From assembly GCA_024516155.1 (NCBI GenBank), contig JAJJXM010000010.1, positions 868,001 through 932,000 of the forward strand: DNA of 64,000 nucleotides, given 5' to 3'. Below, piece by piece: positions 45,779-59,286 of the stretch; within the stretch, counting starts at the first letter, position 1; each line of letters begins with the position of its first letter. The notes beneath the pieces are model-generated. The model was given only the letters and a program-made list of their open reading frames with translations. It did no database searches and had not been told where the DNA came from. This DNA is from Pyronema omphalodes. Its lineage: Eukaryota > Ascomycota > Pezizomycetes > Pezizales > Pyronemataceae. Made by a program: the position numbers and the translations under genes.

Positions 45779-46669
45779 GTGGACGAGTGGAAATGGGGTA
45801 GATGATTGCTGAATATTTTTGAACTTGGGCTTGAAGGAGTTGATGTGGTTGAGTTAATGAGACTTTGTATCGAATTCTCGGCTCGCAGACATTTTCATGT
45901 TACGCGAGACCCCGCTCATCTATGACCCTGCTCATGGAGATACAGGAAAATGAGCTAAGCCTCATCAATTATATTTCTCACCCCGCATCATCATATTTTT
46001 CATCCTTGAAACCATTCACAGCCTCGCTAAGCCGCCACGTAATCGGAACGGTAGGTAGGTAGGCAGTTCGGCAGGCGGTCGTGTGGATAGGTATATTACA
46101 CAGTTATTTCCAGTATTTCCAGTGAACACCCCCGTTACAACCCCCACCCACCCCTTCGCATAGCACCTCTACGGTTAAAAGACTAAACCATTGGTAAGCG
46201 TAAAGTTTTGGAAAAGAACTTCGCTGTTCAACGAATTACCTTAGAGACGCACTGGAAAATACGTATCACGTACTTCGTTCGTTGAGATGAGGTGTTAGAT
46301 AGAATCTGTCAAACTGAGCAACGCGAGGAAGAATTTAGAGGTGGAGAAGACAAATTAATTTATTTATAGTAAGCAAGTACAACGAACAGAGAGCAAGGAC
46401 ATATACACAGGGGACGGCTAAAGCGCCCTACACCTAGAACTCCACCCCAGGTGATATGACTGTCTAGGCACCTTCCAGCAGAATCTGGATTTGTGAATTA
46501 ATAAAACAATCAACCTCAATTTGAGATCACAGTCTTCCATTGAAATTTGCGACCTAACGATTCTGCCACACACCTAACCATTATGTATTTACTTCTGCAT
46601 ACTTGATTCCCATATCTCTCACATCCCACGCCTAGTAGAGCATCATTATATATAACTTCAACCCCAAAC
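45779..46669. other. Intergenic between the NLR promoter and the YIF1 3' end
   Basis: 891 bp. It includes a short ggtagg/ggcagg patch at ~46048-46075. No gene was found. A tRNA-like string near 46490-46580 (minus strand) is discussed among rejections. Confidence 0.45.
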
Positions 46670-48017
46670 CTACGCTCCCTTAACCTTCCCAACTCCAGAA
46701 GTCAAAGTCATCATGAAAATAAACTGAACAACATAGGAGTACCCAAATAAGAACCAAGTACGTCTCTTCCTCATCTGTCTTGGTGCCATTGGGTATCCAT
46801 TTGCCGCCTCTACCTGACCATCCTCTGGTAGCAATACGTATTTAAGACTCCTCAACTACTCTATGTTAGCAATTTTTCTCAAATCCAGGCTACTATGTCT
46901 AGCTGGAAGAACTGGGAGGGGAGCTAGTTTAAACGAGACTGATAATCATGGGCTATCACTCACCAAAAAGAAAGCCTGTGCCAAATAAAAGTACCCAAAC
47001 ACCGCCCAGCTGATCCATCCGCTTCCCATCATAGCCGTAGCCAAGATAATGAAAATAACTCCCACGAACTTATACCCTGAATACGCCACCAAATCAAGTA
47101 AAGTCGAGTTTCCAATTGACAACAGATAACAACCCAACTTAAGACACACCAACTCAAACATCACCGCTCCGAGTGCTGAGGAGGCCGTGTATCCTAACAT
47201 CTCCGGATGGAAAGTTCCTGAAAGCCCGTACAAAAGAGCGGATAGGAGGATGTAGGTTACAAAAGACATCAAGGGAATGTACATGTCGGGAGCATTAATG
47301 TCTTCACGAGGTTGAAGATAAACGGTCTCGGTCTCGCCGCGGTTGGCGGAGGCACGAGTAGTGGACTGTCTTGACCAGGGAGAGTGACGCCATGGGTTTA
47401 TCAGTAAATAGAGTTTACGGATTACGTAGGTGTTGGTGACGGCGAAGAAGGGTTTGAGGGTGGAGAAATAGCGGGAAATCTAAGGTTCGGTCTGTTAGCA
47501 CCAATTCTTACTCTTCGAAGCCCAGCGACGCCCGACAGAGCTTGATAAAGTCTGACAACATCCGATAATGTCAAAGGATCTGTGATGACGCTTGATAACG
47601 ATTAAAAAGGCTTATTGAAACCCTTCGATATAGCTTGAAGAAGCCCGTCAACACCTGGAAAACTTGAAAACGTACATTCTTTCCCGCTATCTCCGTAGAT
47701 CCTCCCATAGCAGCCCTAGCCATATTAAAAGCCATAGGCGCAGCCATCGGATCATTGAAGAAGCTTGCTCCCTGAGCGAACGCTCCAAACTGCTGCCCGT
47801 ATGCATTATTTCCTCCTGGCTGTGGGGCGAGATTTTGCGGGTATGCTTGTGCGCCTTGCTGTGGGTATGCATGCGCCTGCGCACCCGATCCGTAACCTCC
47901 ATAAGGAATATCGTAGGGATCGCTCGACTGCGAAGGTGGCGGAGGTGACTGCATAACTGGTACTTGAACTGGACGCTGAGGGACGGGGTGGTGAATAGGT
48001 GGGGTAGCGGAGTACAT
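46670..48017 (-). CDS. YIF1: YIF1 / Hrf1 family Golgi-ER transport membrane protein
   Basis: Three exons: 48017..47676, 47479..46964 and 46855..46670, giving 347 residues. Introns are 196 nt (GTACGT..TTAG) and 108 nt (GTGAGT..GTAG), both phase 0. The N-terminus is Pro/Gln-rich and cytosolic, then FGAFAQGASFFNDPMAAPMAF. The Yif1 core starts at ISRYFSTLKPFFAVTNTYVIRKL, followed by PREDINAPDMYIPLMSFVTYILL. There are five hydrophobic helices, including YKFVGVIFIILATAMM and FGYFYLAQAFFL, and the last helix is YVVQFIFMMTL. It binds Yip1 and Rab GTPases in COPII vesicle fusion and ER-Golgi traffic. SEC24 in the same window serves the same pathway but is 31 kb away, so I infer no linkage. Length fits the family. 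Confidence 0.93.
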
Positions 48018-51000
48018 TTCTGGTGTACTCTAGCAGTCTGCCGATTCGTAGGGTAATATGGGCTAGGTGGATGTGAAGGCAATGGTGAAGTACTGATGGA
48101 GATATCTAGTGACCGGAGGCTGAGATGTGTTCAAATCAAATCAATTCGTTCCGTCGGAGACTGAAGGGATGTTTTGTAATGTCGATGATGATGGCTGGAA
48201 TAAAATGCGTTAATCGCTAATGATAACAGTTTTGCGACGCGACGGAGTGATGCGAGAGTTGTCGGCGCGTTGCGTAGCTGCCACGAGTATCGATTGAAGC
48301 TCCGTGATGCACGTCGTCGCCGGGTGTGAACTCGTGAGGCTCTAACCCGATCAAGCCAAATTGAATCGCTTACTAACCCGTCCAATTAGCGCGGTCCAAT
48401 TATCCGTTGCAAGCGCTCACATCCTTGTTCAATCGCTAAACATGAGCAGTGTGCATATGTATAAACGCTTGAGACGCACGTGACTGTAGGCTTTGGGCTT
48501 TGGGCTTTGGGCTTAAGCTTAAAGCTCGGTATGAGCTCTTCTATCCCGTAGCCATTAAAAGCGTCGAGTTTCGGATGGACGTGAACTCTTCCGTGAGCTT
48601 GTACTATATTTTGATACATCCATAGCAAGCTCCCACCGATACTACCTTTGATAATTGGGCCGACGATGAGGTGGAGGAACCTTTAATCAAAATCATAGAC
48701 ATCCTGGCCCAACCCCTACCATAATTACTTCAATAAGATTCACTCTGTAATATTGGTGTGTAGTTTAGCTTCACTTGGTGCATTCAATTTTGGAAAAGTC
48801 TACTGTTCTGACTGCTATTCCACTTTGGAATCCAACCTTGAAGGTTGAAATAATACCACCATGGGTATGTAAGACGTATGGAAGCCTTTTTCTTTGTATA
48901 TTTCAGCAATTCACACATTCGACGACCAAAAACTCTTCTCCCACCCGGGAACTGGGTGTGAAAGAAAACAGTAATCCCGCCATTAATATCTAGAATATCT
49001 GAATATTCTGAATATCACCCGTGACAAACGGCGAGCTTGAAAGTCTTAGTTTCGATATCTCATTTCCATAACACAGTGTTTAGGATAATTATGAAATATT
49101 TCTTCACATAATGGCATTAAAACAAGAAGTGTATCGCACGTGGTTACCCCCCATATTAAGCAATTATGTGCTGAGTAGAGAGTCCTCCAACTTCTCAATT
49201 GGGAACGAAAGTGCTGTCTATCAACAGCTTCCCACTTAATATAGTTAGCTGAGAGTCCTCTTTAAATTCTGCTAGGAATAGTATTACGATGACCTACTGC
49301 TTGGGGTTTGGTGCCGCGGGTGGTCGCGGATCTCTTTGCAACAATATCCGGTAGATACCTACTCGAAACTGTTTCAAGCCCTAAAAAACCAGATTAAATC
49401 ATTGAGGCCGCCACCAGTATTAAAAGTCCTCTTCTTGCGCATCAGAAAATGTTCGACATGTTAAGAGATGACCTGAAGACCCATTCCATGGACCTGGAGA
49501 TCATGTGTGAGGTACTTGCAGGTGGATTATGCTTATTCGCTGCCGATAGAGATTTATCGGCGTTTCCATCCTCATTTATTTGCCATATATAATAAGGCCA
49601 TATCGTGTAGACGAATCTAGCCCGTCACACGCATTACAAATTTTAGTACCAATTGGTTTGTGGGTGCCGTTTCTTCGTCAGGTCTGGTGTAAATTGTTTA
49701 TAATTTATGAATGGAGTACGTATTTTTTCTATTTTTTGTCTTCCCTCCTTTGTTTTCGATTTTTCTTTTGAAATAGTATCTCCGTATTAGATTATGCAAA
49801 TTGACAGTTTGTGATTATATTCCCATAGCGTGTCTACATCCAAAACCTTGAATGCCATTCCGTGTGGTGATTAAACAATATAGAAGTGTGTTAATGAAAG
49901 TTTCCATGGTAAATTATGCGGTACAACATGTATGAAGGGTAGACGACCTGTCTTGATCACCATAAATCACTTCTGTCTAAGCTTTTCCACCACAAGAATC
50001 AAGTAGAATAGTTGAAGACTGTAGTTTTGGATTTCTTTATTCTGCTTTGTAGTCTGATTAATTTATTAGAGCCTTCAATTTTCACCTCCCCCAGGATAAT
50101 ACGTGTTCTCTCTCTTCGCTTGCTTCTTGTGCGTTTCTCGTTCTACCTCCGCTCTGATTACTGCTATCACCACAAAGGACGATTAGAAGAACAGTTAATT
50201 ACCGTGACGAGTTTATTTAGCGATGAAAACGTCTCTCATTCATTACCCTAGGTCGAATCATATCGAAATAACCAAGAAAACCAATACCAGCGGGTTACAT
50301 CCATGCAATCATCAGTCCTAACAGATCAACGATTCTGCAGCGTACCGATACAGGAGCCGCATTATGACCATACGCTTCTCGCCTAACTATTTTTATTCAA
50401 GTATATAGAGATCATACGAAGGTACAGCTATACCCCCTCCACTTATGATTCATCGCCGGTAACCTTTCGCCGTAAGCATCCTAGCTCAACATAGCGAGAT
50501 ATTCCGATTGACACCTCATGACCCGCGCTTACATGCGTTCAGAAGCTAGAGCTATCTTTTCATAATCAGCCCGCAAGTGACAAATAACCCAAGCAGTCAA
50601 TTATCTAGTTTGCACGGCGAAAATATATTTGAGCCCGGACGTTTGCCACGTGAATTTCAGACCTGTCTAGCCATTGTTTGATAGCTAAGAACCGTCAAAC
50701 GCCAGGGACCAGGCCAGGAGCTCGTATGCACGCGTGATGCATCAAGACGCAGCGAAGCCTAGCGAATCCAAGCGAACTCCAATGAGGCCCTGTGAAGTCT
50801 CGATAGCCAGAGTAGGCGTTTCGCCATAAGGTATCTGCAATACATGTGGCATCGTAATCATAATAGCCGCGGAAGATTTCTACCCAGACCTCTCGGTAGG
50901 GGGAGTTCTTTTTAGTTTCTCATTTATGGTAACAATATTCTTCAGCTCAGGGAGAATGTGATTGTGCATACGATCCTACGCCTACAGCCTATGATACTTC

Positions 51001-53400
51001 TGCTTTCAAAGCGAGTGATATTAAATGCACCGCGCGCTAACCTAGGGAGGGTGGTTGGTGGGTGACACAGCGTTTTTACCCAGGGAATCCGGGGAGCTCG
51101 GGGAATTTTGCTTCACCATTGGCGCACCTGAGTTTCGTTCGTTTCGTTAAGTTTCATGGGTTTCACACGTTTCGCAGGGTAGGTAGCGGAATTTTTTAAG
51201 GTTTGGAAAAGCTACATGTTACGTCTAGATTATCAATAATATTTGCGATAACCTTTTTTTTTGTTTTTCCGCCATGCTCCATAGAAAGTCGCATCAAATA
51301 TGTAACCATAACCTTTCCTTGCCCTGGTCGGACCACCTCACCCCACCACACCCCACCCGGTGATCCCTAGCTTTCCGGAGATCTTAGGAACTGTCATGAC
51401 TGGGTTTCCAGGTTTCTGTTCTTTCTTCAGAGTGTTCGCGAATACGAAATGGAATAAGTCAGCGGTCTCTTCTAGATTGTTGGATCTACTTACCCTCTAG
51501 TTCCTATTGCTATTGTTGCACCTACGGGATAAAATGGATCTCCGACGTTATGTGTTTCGTTATCCAAGGGATCGAAGTTTCCTCTCGTGGAAGGCTCTAT
51601 GCAGGTTGGTGTTTTTGCGAACCAGGAACCAGCCACAGTGATGCGAGGAAGTTAATCCGCAACGCAGCATGCTTGAAGCTTCGGTAATGCATCTACATGG
51701 CTCATGGTAAGATAAAATGGCGCGAATGCATGTGTAGAGTGGGGACAGGCTTAAAAGTTAGTGAAATTGCCGAAGTATCGTGAAGGCTTGGGAGGGATTT
51801 CAAGATACCCCGTATCTATGCCGTTGGTGTTTTCGAAGTACCCAATTATGTCTCAAACTCCCAAATATCGCCGGAGCATAAGTATGCTATACCAATGTTA
51901 CTATACAAAGAAGCTACTCGACAGCATTATTCATCCATAGCAGCGTCCGGACTCCGGACTCCGTAATTCCTTAGAAATGCTGGTCGTGGCGCGAATTTGG
52001 GATTCTCAAGGTGCATAAGTAAGCAACTTTGCCTCGCCAAAGCTTTGGTAAGATAAAGAAGTTTATGAGGCGTGCTGCGTTTAGAAATATGTAGTTGGTG
52101 CTTCGTATTCTGGTTTCAAATTATCCAGGTAGGCAAAGCTATGTATGTAGAAACCACTCGCGAATGATGGGCTTGGAGTGATGCTGGGTTCATACATACA
52201 GTGCATCAGTATACCGATACCAAGCTGCTTCTCCCAACGGTTTCAAAGAAAGCCTGTCGTATGAATTGGTTCAATGGCAGTCTGGATGAATCTTTCCGAG
52301 CAGGAAGTGGAGTTTTATCGAAGTTTTGTCATCTATAGTTGGTTCACCCAATTGGATGCCTTGGCTAAGCATCTACGAATGACATAATTGACGTGAAAGA
52401 CGTAGACTGCAGGCCCCCATATGACAGTTGTTAGTTAAGTCCTTACTATTTTTTTGAAAGAAAAAGCCCGCTCGAGACAATTTACATAGAAACAAAACAA
52501 GCTTCCTTATAAGAATATCTACCTCAGAAAAAATAGGTACTCTTCAGAAGCTCTAGGCTCTCTCTCATGCGTATACTTATAAAAATGCAACTTAGCCTCA
52601 CTACATGAAGATCAACGCGTATTTAGAATATCACTGTTGGACTAGTGTGTCCTGATGAAGGCGGTTGTGATGCAGATTGGGCCCCATTCTCCCTTTGTTC
52701 CAAGCCAATTGTGCATAATTAAGCCAGCCTACAAGAATATTGTTCCACAGTACCGGCGTAATTCCTGTAACGACATTTTTCAGTGTATGCTAACCATCTT
52801 CCTGGGGCTTGCAGAGCATCTTAGGCCCCCGGTCCAGTCAGCGCCCCTCTTCCTACCCCCGTCAAAACGAAAAACTTACTCACAGACCCTTCCAATGCCA
52901 CTGTCTCGCCGTTACATACAAAGTCTGGTCGGGTCCCGTGTGTAGCTTAGCGGCCAGCTTCAGCCATATTGTAGCAGACTAACTTTATTCAATCCAAAAC
53001 CGAAACAAAATAAAAAAAACAAAAAAATGTCGTATAGCCACTTGAACTATGCTTAGTGTATGTTTCAGTTGGAGAATTTTGGAATAACAATAACAAAAAC
53101 TAAGGCTAAGACTAAGGGCCCTAACTCACACGTTTTTTTTTCTCACATGGTTAGCATGGCAAACTCATGGCGGACATGGCGGACAGAGCGGGAAATGTCT
53201 AGCAGGAGGCATCACATTTTAGATTTGATATCACAAAAGACATTCTATAAAAAAAAACCTTTATATAAACCGTACCTTTACCGTGCTGTTATCAGAAAAT
53301 TTATGACAAAAGGGGTGATCCTATGAAATAAATTCAAGTAAAAACAGGAGTAAGTAGAATATGTGAAAGAAGATGGAACCTCTTGGAGCGGTGAAAGATT
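48018..53400. other. Gene desert, left half: no supportable gene
   Basis: The first ~100 bp are the YIF1 leader. The longest openings (60-96 codons) have no recognisable motif, start context or exon partner. A pentadecamer-like 'gaagcctagcgaa..ccaagcgaactcc' patch is at ~50750-50785. Base composition is not obviously different from genic flanks, and I saw no recognisable transposon end or tRNA. Confidence 0.4.
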
Positions 53401-53506
53401 TCGTCATAATTCACCATACTTCGTCGGACATCATCAAACACCATCGGACTTTGTTAGACTTCATCAGACTTCGTCGGACTTTGTCAGACTTCATCTAGCC
53501 CAGTTA
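53401..53506. repeat. Degenerate ~10-bp repeats (TTCGTCGGAC / TTCATCAGAC)
   Basis: Repeats of acttcgtcggac, acttcatcagac and actttgtcagac over ~100 bp. The 76-codon opening it produces (HH/SDFVRLHQ repeats) is a by-product. Confidence 0.75.
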
Positions 53507-54528
53507 GGAGCCCGGAGCAGCCCTGGGATACCACGAGGTGTTCACGCGGTGTTCATGTGGTGTTATTGGGCAAGTTTTTGGTTCAGCCTTTGATAACCAA
53601 CCTTTAGGGCACCACGCTTTTGGTACCCCGCCCGAGATCTGTTGATGGGTACTAAGTAGGTATCCTTCGGCACTTTAGTTCCTGCACTGTGCTCGTAAAG
53701 TAAGCCATAATAAGGTGCTGGGATTTAAGATTGGAGATTTTAAACGTTTGGACAGCAGCCTCAAAATAAAGTAAAGCCTAAAGGTAAAAAGCATGGAGGT
53801 GGGAAAGGCAAAGGGTATATTCCGTAGTCGAAGAGAACCAAAAAACATCCATGATTCGGAGCAGCCAATCCTAAATTTTCATCCAAAATCCCAGAGAAAT
53901 AAACCGGCCCCATCCTATCGGCTGTAAAGCGTCCTTGGATATGATCCGATCATTTGTGACAGGTGAAGCTTCAAACGCCTCGTCCCTGACTTTTTCTGAA
54001 CCACTTCATAAAAAAGAAACAAACGGGCCCCGCGGGTGCGATCCAAGATTTCATGACAGATTTGTTGCACTCTCACGCAGGCTTGTAACTTCGGCCTCTC
54101 GGGGTTCTATCCCGGACATAAGGGCTTGGTAGGCTTATAATCCATGTTTTGATCTGTATGTTAACGGCACAGGAACGCTAGTATTTCCTTTTCTGGCTGC
54201 GTCAAAGACAATCTGAGATCTAAGATTCCCCAGGTACCAGTTAGAAAAAGAAAGGTAGATCATAAATCAAAAATCCCCTCATTATGAGACAGTGTTAGCG
54301 GGATCTATTAAAAAGATTTTGTTGTATTCACCGCTCCGGTGTTCAGCTATGTTAAGATTGGTTTGAGTCAAGATGTGGTTTCTGCCAGTGCTAGATTGCT
54401 GGTTCCTGTTTGTTGTTTTGTATTTGTCTAAAACTGAGCAACTTGCGTCACTACTCACCAGCCTTATCCCATGCTCTGTCGTTGCCCTGTACTGCTGCCC
54501 TACTGCCATGTTGCCCTTCCTATTGACG

Positions 54529-54546
54529 CCCCCCCCCCCCCCCCCC
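54529..54546. repeat. Poly-C run (18 C)
   Basis: Eighteen uninterrupted C. Confidence 0.95.
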
Positions 54547-56559
54547 GCCTCCACTCCACTCCAGGTGTCAAATGGCATGGCATAGCATGGCAGATTTTAG
54601 ATGGGATGACAGGACGGGACGATATCTGTCTTAGATCCCCTCTTTGTAAAGATAAACCAATACTCCCTCAATTTGTAATAGAAAACTCGTCGTTAGACAT
54701 ACATTACAGTAGACTAGATACGCGAACCGCTACGGAGTAGCTAAAAGTTGAATTCCAAATCCCTTAGCCTTGGTTATACTTGGCAGAACCCATTTGGACC
54801 TTTATCCTGCAATGTATCTATCTTTTATGTGTCGGGTCCCATTCTAAATATGATTAATCAGATATCTTCTTCCTGTGATTATGGAAGATAAATTTATTGC
54901 ACTTTGGTGTGTCTAAAGAGGTCTAAGGCTTTACATCTATGTCTATAACCTTCTTTGTAAACGATGCACAAACTAGAGGTGATAGGTTTCGAACTCGATA
55001 TAGTTTAGATTCCCAGACTTTCCAGCGTTTTTCAGCGCTTCCCACATTCCACAAAAGACCATCATCTCACCTTACCAGAAACCATCAATTGTGCATAAGG
55101 CTAAATTTCCATGTTATCTTATCCAATGGGCAAATTCCGGGGGTGATGTAGATGGGTGAAAAATGGCATGGTTCCATGGCTCCATGGCTCCATGGTAAAT
55201 GTAACATTCACTCAAAGCCCTAATTATGCGTACCGAACAATTAAAAAAAAATGCCTCTAAATGCCATCATCCTATGCCGGTCCGATGCTGCTACTGTAGG
55301 CCTTGAGTTGGTGAGGGGTTCCCCGGTTTTCCTCCATACATATGTGATGGCCGAACTGAATCTACATATGAGTTTCTCTAGAGATTGTGGTATCTGCGGC
55401 GTCGGAGACGGCGGCGGTGGTAGAGGTCCGATTATGCGGAAGCGAAGCTGCGGACAAGTGAGCTACGAGATGCAGAGCTACACAAAAGCTACGAGCCGTA
55501 ATGAATGGTAATCTCCGCTTGATGTGCTCTATATAGGGTTGGTTTGTGGCTTTCGTAAAAAAAAAAGTAAAAAAAAAAAACACCCATCGGCTCCCTTCCC
55601 GCCGTAACCTAGCCATCCACATACCCTAGCTCTTGTGTAGCCCCGACGATCATTGTTCAAATACATACAAGAATCTGTGAAACCCTAAGCCCTATCTGCT
55701 TTGTGCCACGCTTGATGAGGTATCCTCAATACGTGGTGATCATGGCTTTGCCTGGAAATACTTTGTGCTTTGTCTGAGATAGGCCAGCACCGTAAAGCTA
55801 ACGGGAAGTTGATTTTTTAAACCACAGAGAAGACGCACCCGGGGGATATGTAACTAGATAAAGTAAAGGCCAGATGGCAGCGTTTTTTGACGCCTCTACG
55901 CCTCCTAAAGGGTCCCTATTCAGATAAAGGAGGCCAACCGGGGAAGAAAAATCAGATAGTTTATCTCGCCCAAATTCCATTTGTTGCTGTACCCGAACGC
56001 ATCTGTCTGGGATAAAATCGCGTCGCCGCATTGCTTCGCGAAATCGGCTTCCCCTTCCCTTTACTTCCCTTTACTTCCCTTTGCTTTCCACTGCCCATTA
56101 CCCACTTCTCGAACGCCTCGCGTGGCATACCAACCCGCAAAGTAAAGCTGGACGATGGCTGGTCCAAGCGTACGTACCTAGCCGGACCCCCCCTCTCTCA
56201 GTCGGGCCCAAGGCGATGATGTCAGGGACGACAGCCGCTCATCTTCTGGCTAGGCTGGCTTCGCTAATTTTTTAGGTTCCTTAGTAAGGATGACCATTGA
56301 TCATTGTTTTCGCGGGTTTTAACTAGCTAGCTGAGATTCGGTATATTTCGGTACGTAACTAGTGACGCGGTGATAGCGGAATTTAGCCAGGACAGGGCAC
56401 CATGGGCATAAAGAGAATTGACGGAGGAATAGTCCGCAACAGATGTCTTGGTCACGAATCTTAAATGTTTTCTCCTCGGGTTCATGGTTTTTTTTTTCTG
56501 TCGGTGAGAGGAATTCAGACCAAATCTCATCAGGGAACGGGTAACCCATAGGGGTCCGT

Positions 56560-56571
56560 GGGGGGGGGGGG
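56560..56571. repeat. Poly-G run (12 G)
   Basis: Twelve uninterrupted G, followed by aaggggtt. Confidence 0.9.
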
Positions 56572-58365
56572 AAGGGGTTCAACAAGGCCGCTGGTGATGA
56601 TGTAGTTATGAAGTAGAAATTACATACCTGCAGAATTTTACCATACCAACGTCTCTCTTGACTTTGTACCTTCTCAGAAAAACAAAAAAAAAACCTGAGT
56701 TCGGATGCTGAAATTACGCACCGCGAGCGTGTCAACTGTAGTTCCGCGGCGCTTCCTTTTTGCTTTGTGCCTTCATGTCTCAGTTCCAGTCAGCCTTCGC
56801 CCAGCTTTTCTCAGCCCGTATGAACGTTTCTCAAAACAGCTTAGCAACCGCAATTCCAGGAATCGAAAGCCTCTGGTTGGATGCGGATGTAAGTTCCTGA
56901 CAATCCACTGCCAACCACATCCACTGTTGATCCTCCCACCCACCCACCCACCACCACCACCACTCACCACGCAGCCAAAAGCCGCCGCAAACTTTTTTAG
57001 GGATTTCGGAGATCTGAGCGTGCACAAAACCTGTGCGACGATCTTTCTAAGATCTAGAGGGTATTTCGGTCTAGGCCAGAAAGGGTTAGATAAGGTGCTC
57101 GCGTATCTTGCCGTGGTACAACCCTTTTCGCTCTCCTCTTGTGAAGATTCCAATCTCGTTTGTAGAGACAGTTGGGATATGTAAACTAGATAATTCTAAA
57201 ATTGGAGCAAAAGACGATAGTTAGTGATAATTTTTAACAGAGACCGTATGCGTTCAATCTGGGCTTGGTAAAAGCGGTGGTCGAAGAAATATTGACTACC
57301 AGACGGCTTTTGAAACAACGATCGCATGCATCTACAAGTAAAATATCCGTGGTCCTTGATGCTACTTGTTTTTTGAAGATATTTATTTTTGTTTTTCCCG
57401 TCGGTTCAGTGGTGGTGAAGAGTCGTGATCGATTCCCGTGGTGTTTTGCTGCCCTCGCAATCATGCCTGCCAAGCCTACTCTTCGAATCGGCCCCACTTA
57501 TCCTTGTCATAGGCTACCCGTAGGCTTCTTCTCCAGACAAGGCTGCGACTTGGTTGCGGCTGTTCCGGTTTAGAGAACTGTCATCGCCGTTAGGAAAGGG
57601 GTCTTTAGTAATGATACCATTCTCATGCACGTCGGATCCTGCACCAGCAGCTCCTTATCAATCCGTATGCCTCGAGCATGACCGAGCCTCTTGCTTCCAG
57701 AGTCGTGACTTTCTCGCATCGGTGGGGGTCTCTGGACTAATCCCTGTCATGACCCTTGCCAAACTCAACACTAGAAGTGAAACGTCGCTACGGGTTTTAA
57801 TCGTTTTAATAGTCCCGATCTGCGCTACTGTCGGTATCCATGTACGATCGCAACCATCGCAACTCGGTTTTCCCGTGCCCCGGACCCTTGATGGTAGAGT
57901 GACTCTGGTTTAACGTGATATAGTTTAGTGTGATACGGTTAGCTTTCTAGCTCGCTCGTTAGCACCGCTATTCCAGCCCAAAGCCAGACGTAACGGGTCG
58001 CAGGTAGCACGCGGATAGCACGCTGCTGAAAAATTGTACGCTGTGTGCCCAGTGCAAGCATGCGTTCTCTCTTTCGTTTTCTCTCTGCGCGGCAGTTGCC
58101 TTTGCTTGGACATGGGGGAAAGCAGGCATTGGGGAACGAAAGGGACCTGGGGTCCGGGTAGGTGAAGCTGCGGCAGTGTTATTGTGGCACTCAGGTTTGG
58201 GGGCAGGAATGGAGATGAGGTTGGCGATGAGAGGAGGTTGGCTGGCTGGCAGAGCATGCTGTCATAAACGCCAACATGAAAGATGGCAGTAGGAATAGTT
58301 ATTCTGGTAGAGAAGAAGAACATGCGTGGTATGGTGCATAGGTGGAGGATGAGGAGGAGAGAGAA

Positions 58366-58394
58366 GAAGAAGAAGAAGAAGAAGAAGAAGAAGA
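58366..58394. repeat. (GAA)n microsatellite
   Basis: About nine to ten GAA/AGA triplets, with smaller gaagaag and gtagta patches following to ~58440. Confidence 0.9.
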
Positions 58395-59286
58395 GGAATT
58401 AGTAGTAGTAGTAATAGTATAATAGTGGAAGAAGAAGAAGACAGTTGCATAAACGTCAGTTTGACATCCGTCACCCGTCCTTCTCTAAACTGTATCTCTT
58501 CTCTGCATACACACACACTCTCTCTTCTCTCTTTTCTCTCTTTTCTCCACCTCCCTCCATCTCGTCACACCGTCTCTCCGCTTAGCAACCCAGCGAAGCG
58601 TCCTCCGAACTCGGCTGTGATATTCAGTTGTTCGCTTTCGATACTTCGCATACGTGTGTAATCACACAGACTGTTTTCCCTCCATATTCCAGCCATCTCG
58701 CATACATGTGTAGCAGTAACACGGCCTGTTTTCCCCTCCAGCCATCTCGCATACATGCGTAATAACAGTCTGTTTTCCCTCTAGCCTGCATCGTGACACA
58801 TGGCACTCCTGCTTGGCTCTCTAGAAATCTGGAACTTACTTACCGATTGGTTTACTGCCACACAGTTTTGCCCCCGATCCGATCCGCCTCCACGTCCAAA
58901 ACGCAGTGTCGTAAATTGATGCGCCTCACATCCCCCCGGTCCTAAGACAAGACACCTATAAACCGAAGTGAACCCGGCCAGAGTCGAAGCGGAGAACCCA
59001 CACAAGCGGAACCAAAGGAGACACACCCAAGCTTTACCCCATCAATATACCTCCCCACCCACCACCCCTCCACACTGAAAAGGAAAATAACCTCCTTAGT
59101 TACTATCTGCTTTATATAAACTAGCACTTCTGCTGTTTGGAAAAAACATCGTCACTTGACTTAAGATCTTCAGCTGCAACATCACCAAAGAATAACCATA
59201 CCTTCACTGGAATCTATCGGAGCATAATATTATAACAACTACACCATCAACATCAACATCGAAATCATAAAGAAAGCTCCATCAAA

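Larger units (their letters stand above)
53507..59286. other. Gene desert, right half: no supportable gene
   Basis: Poly-C at 54529-54546, poly-G at 56560-56571, cccttta/ttccc repeats at 56048-56090, (GAA)n at 58366-58394, and the promoter/leader of the Gln/Met-rich gene at the right edge. No gene or RNA was recognised. Openings up to ~160 codons lack motifs. Confidence 0.4.

Noticed and set aside
46490..46580. tRNA-like string on the minus strand (gcagaat...attctgc ends)
   Set aside because: The ends are complementary, but I cannot form D, anticodon and T arms; the T loop lacks the TTCGA core.
54070..54130. B-box-like string ggggttctatcccgg
   Set aside because: No matching A box or acceptor stem at tRNA spacing.
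58262..58516. Poly-Leu frame on the - strand
   Set aside because: By-product of the (GAA)n microsatellite.
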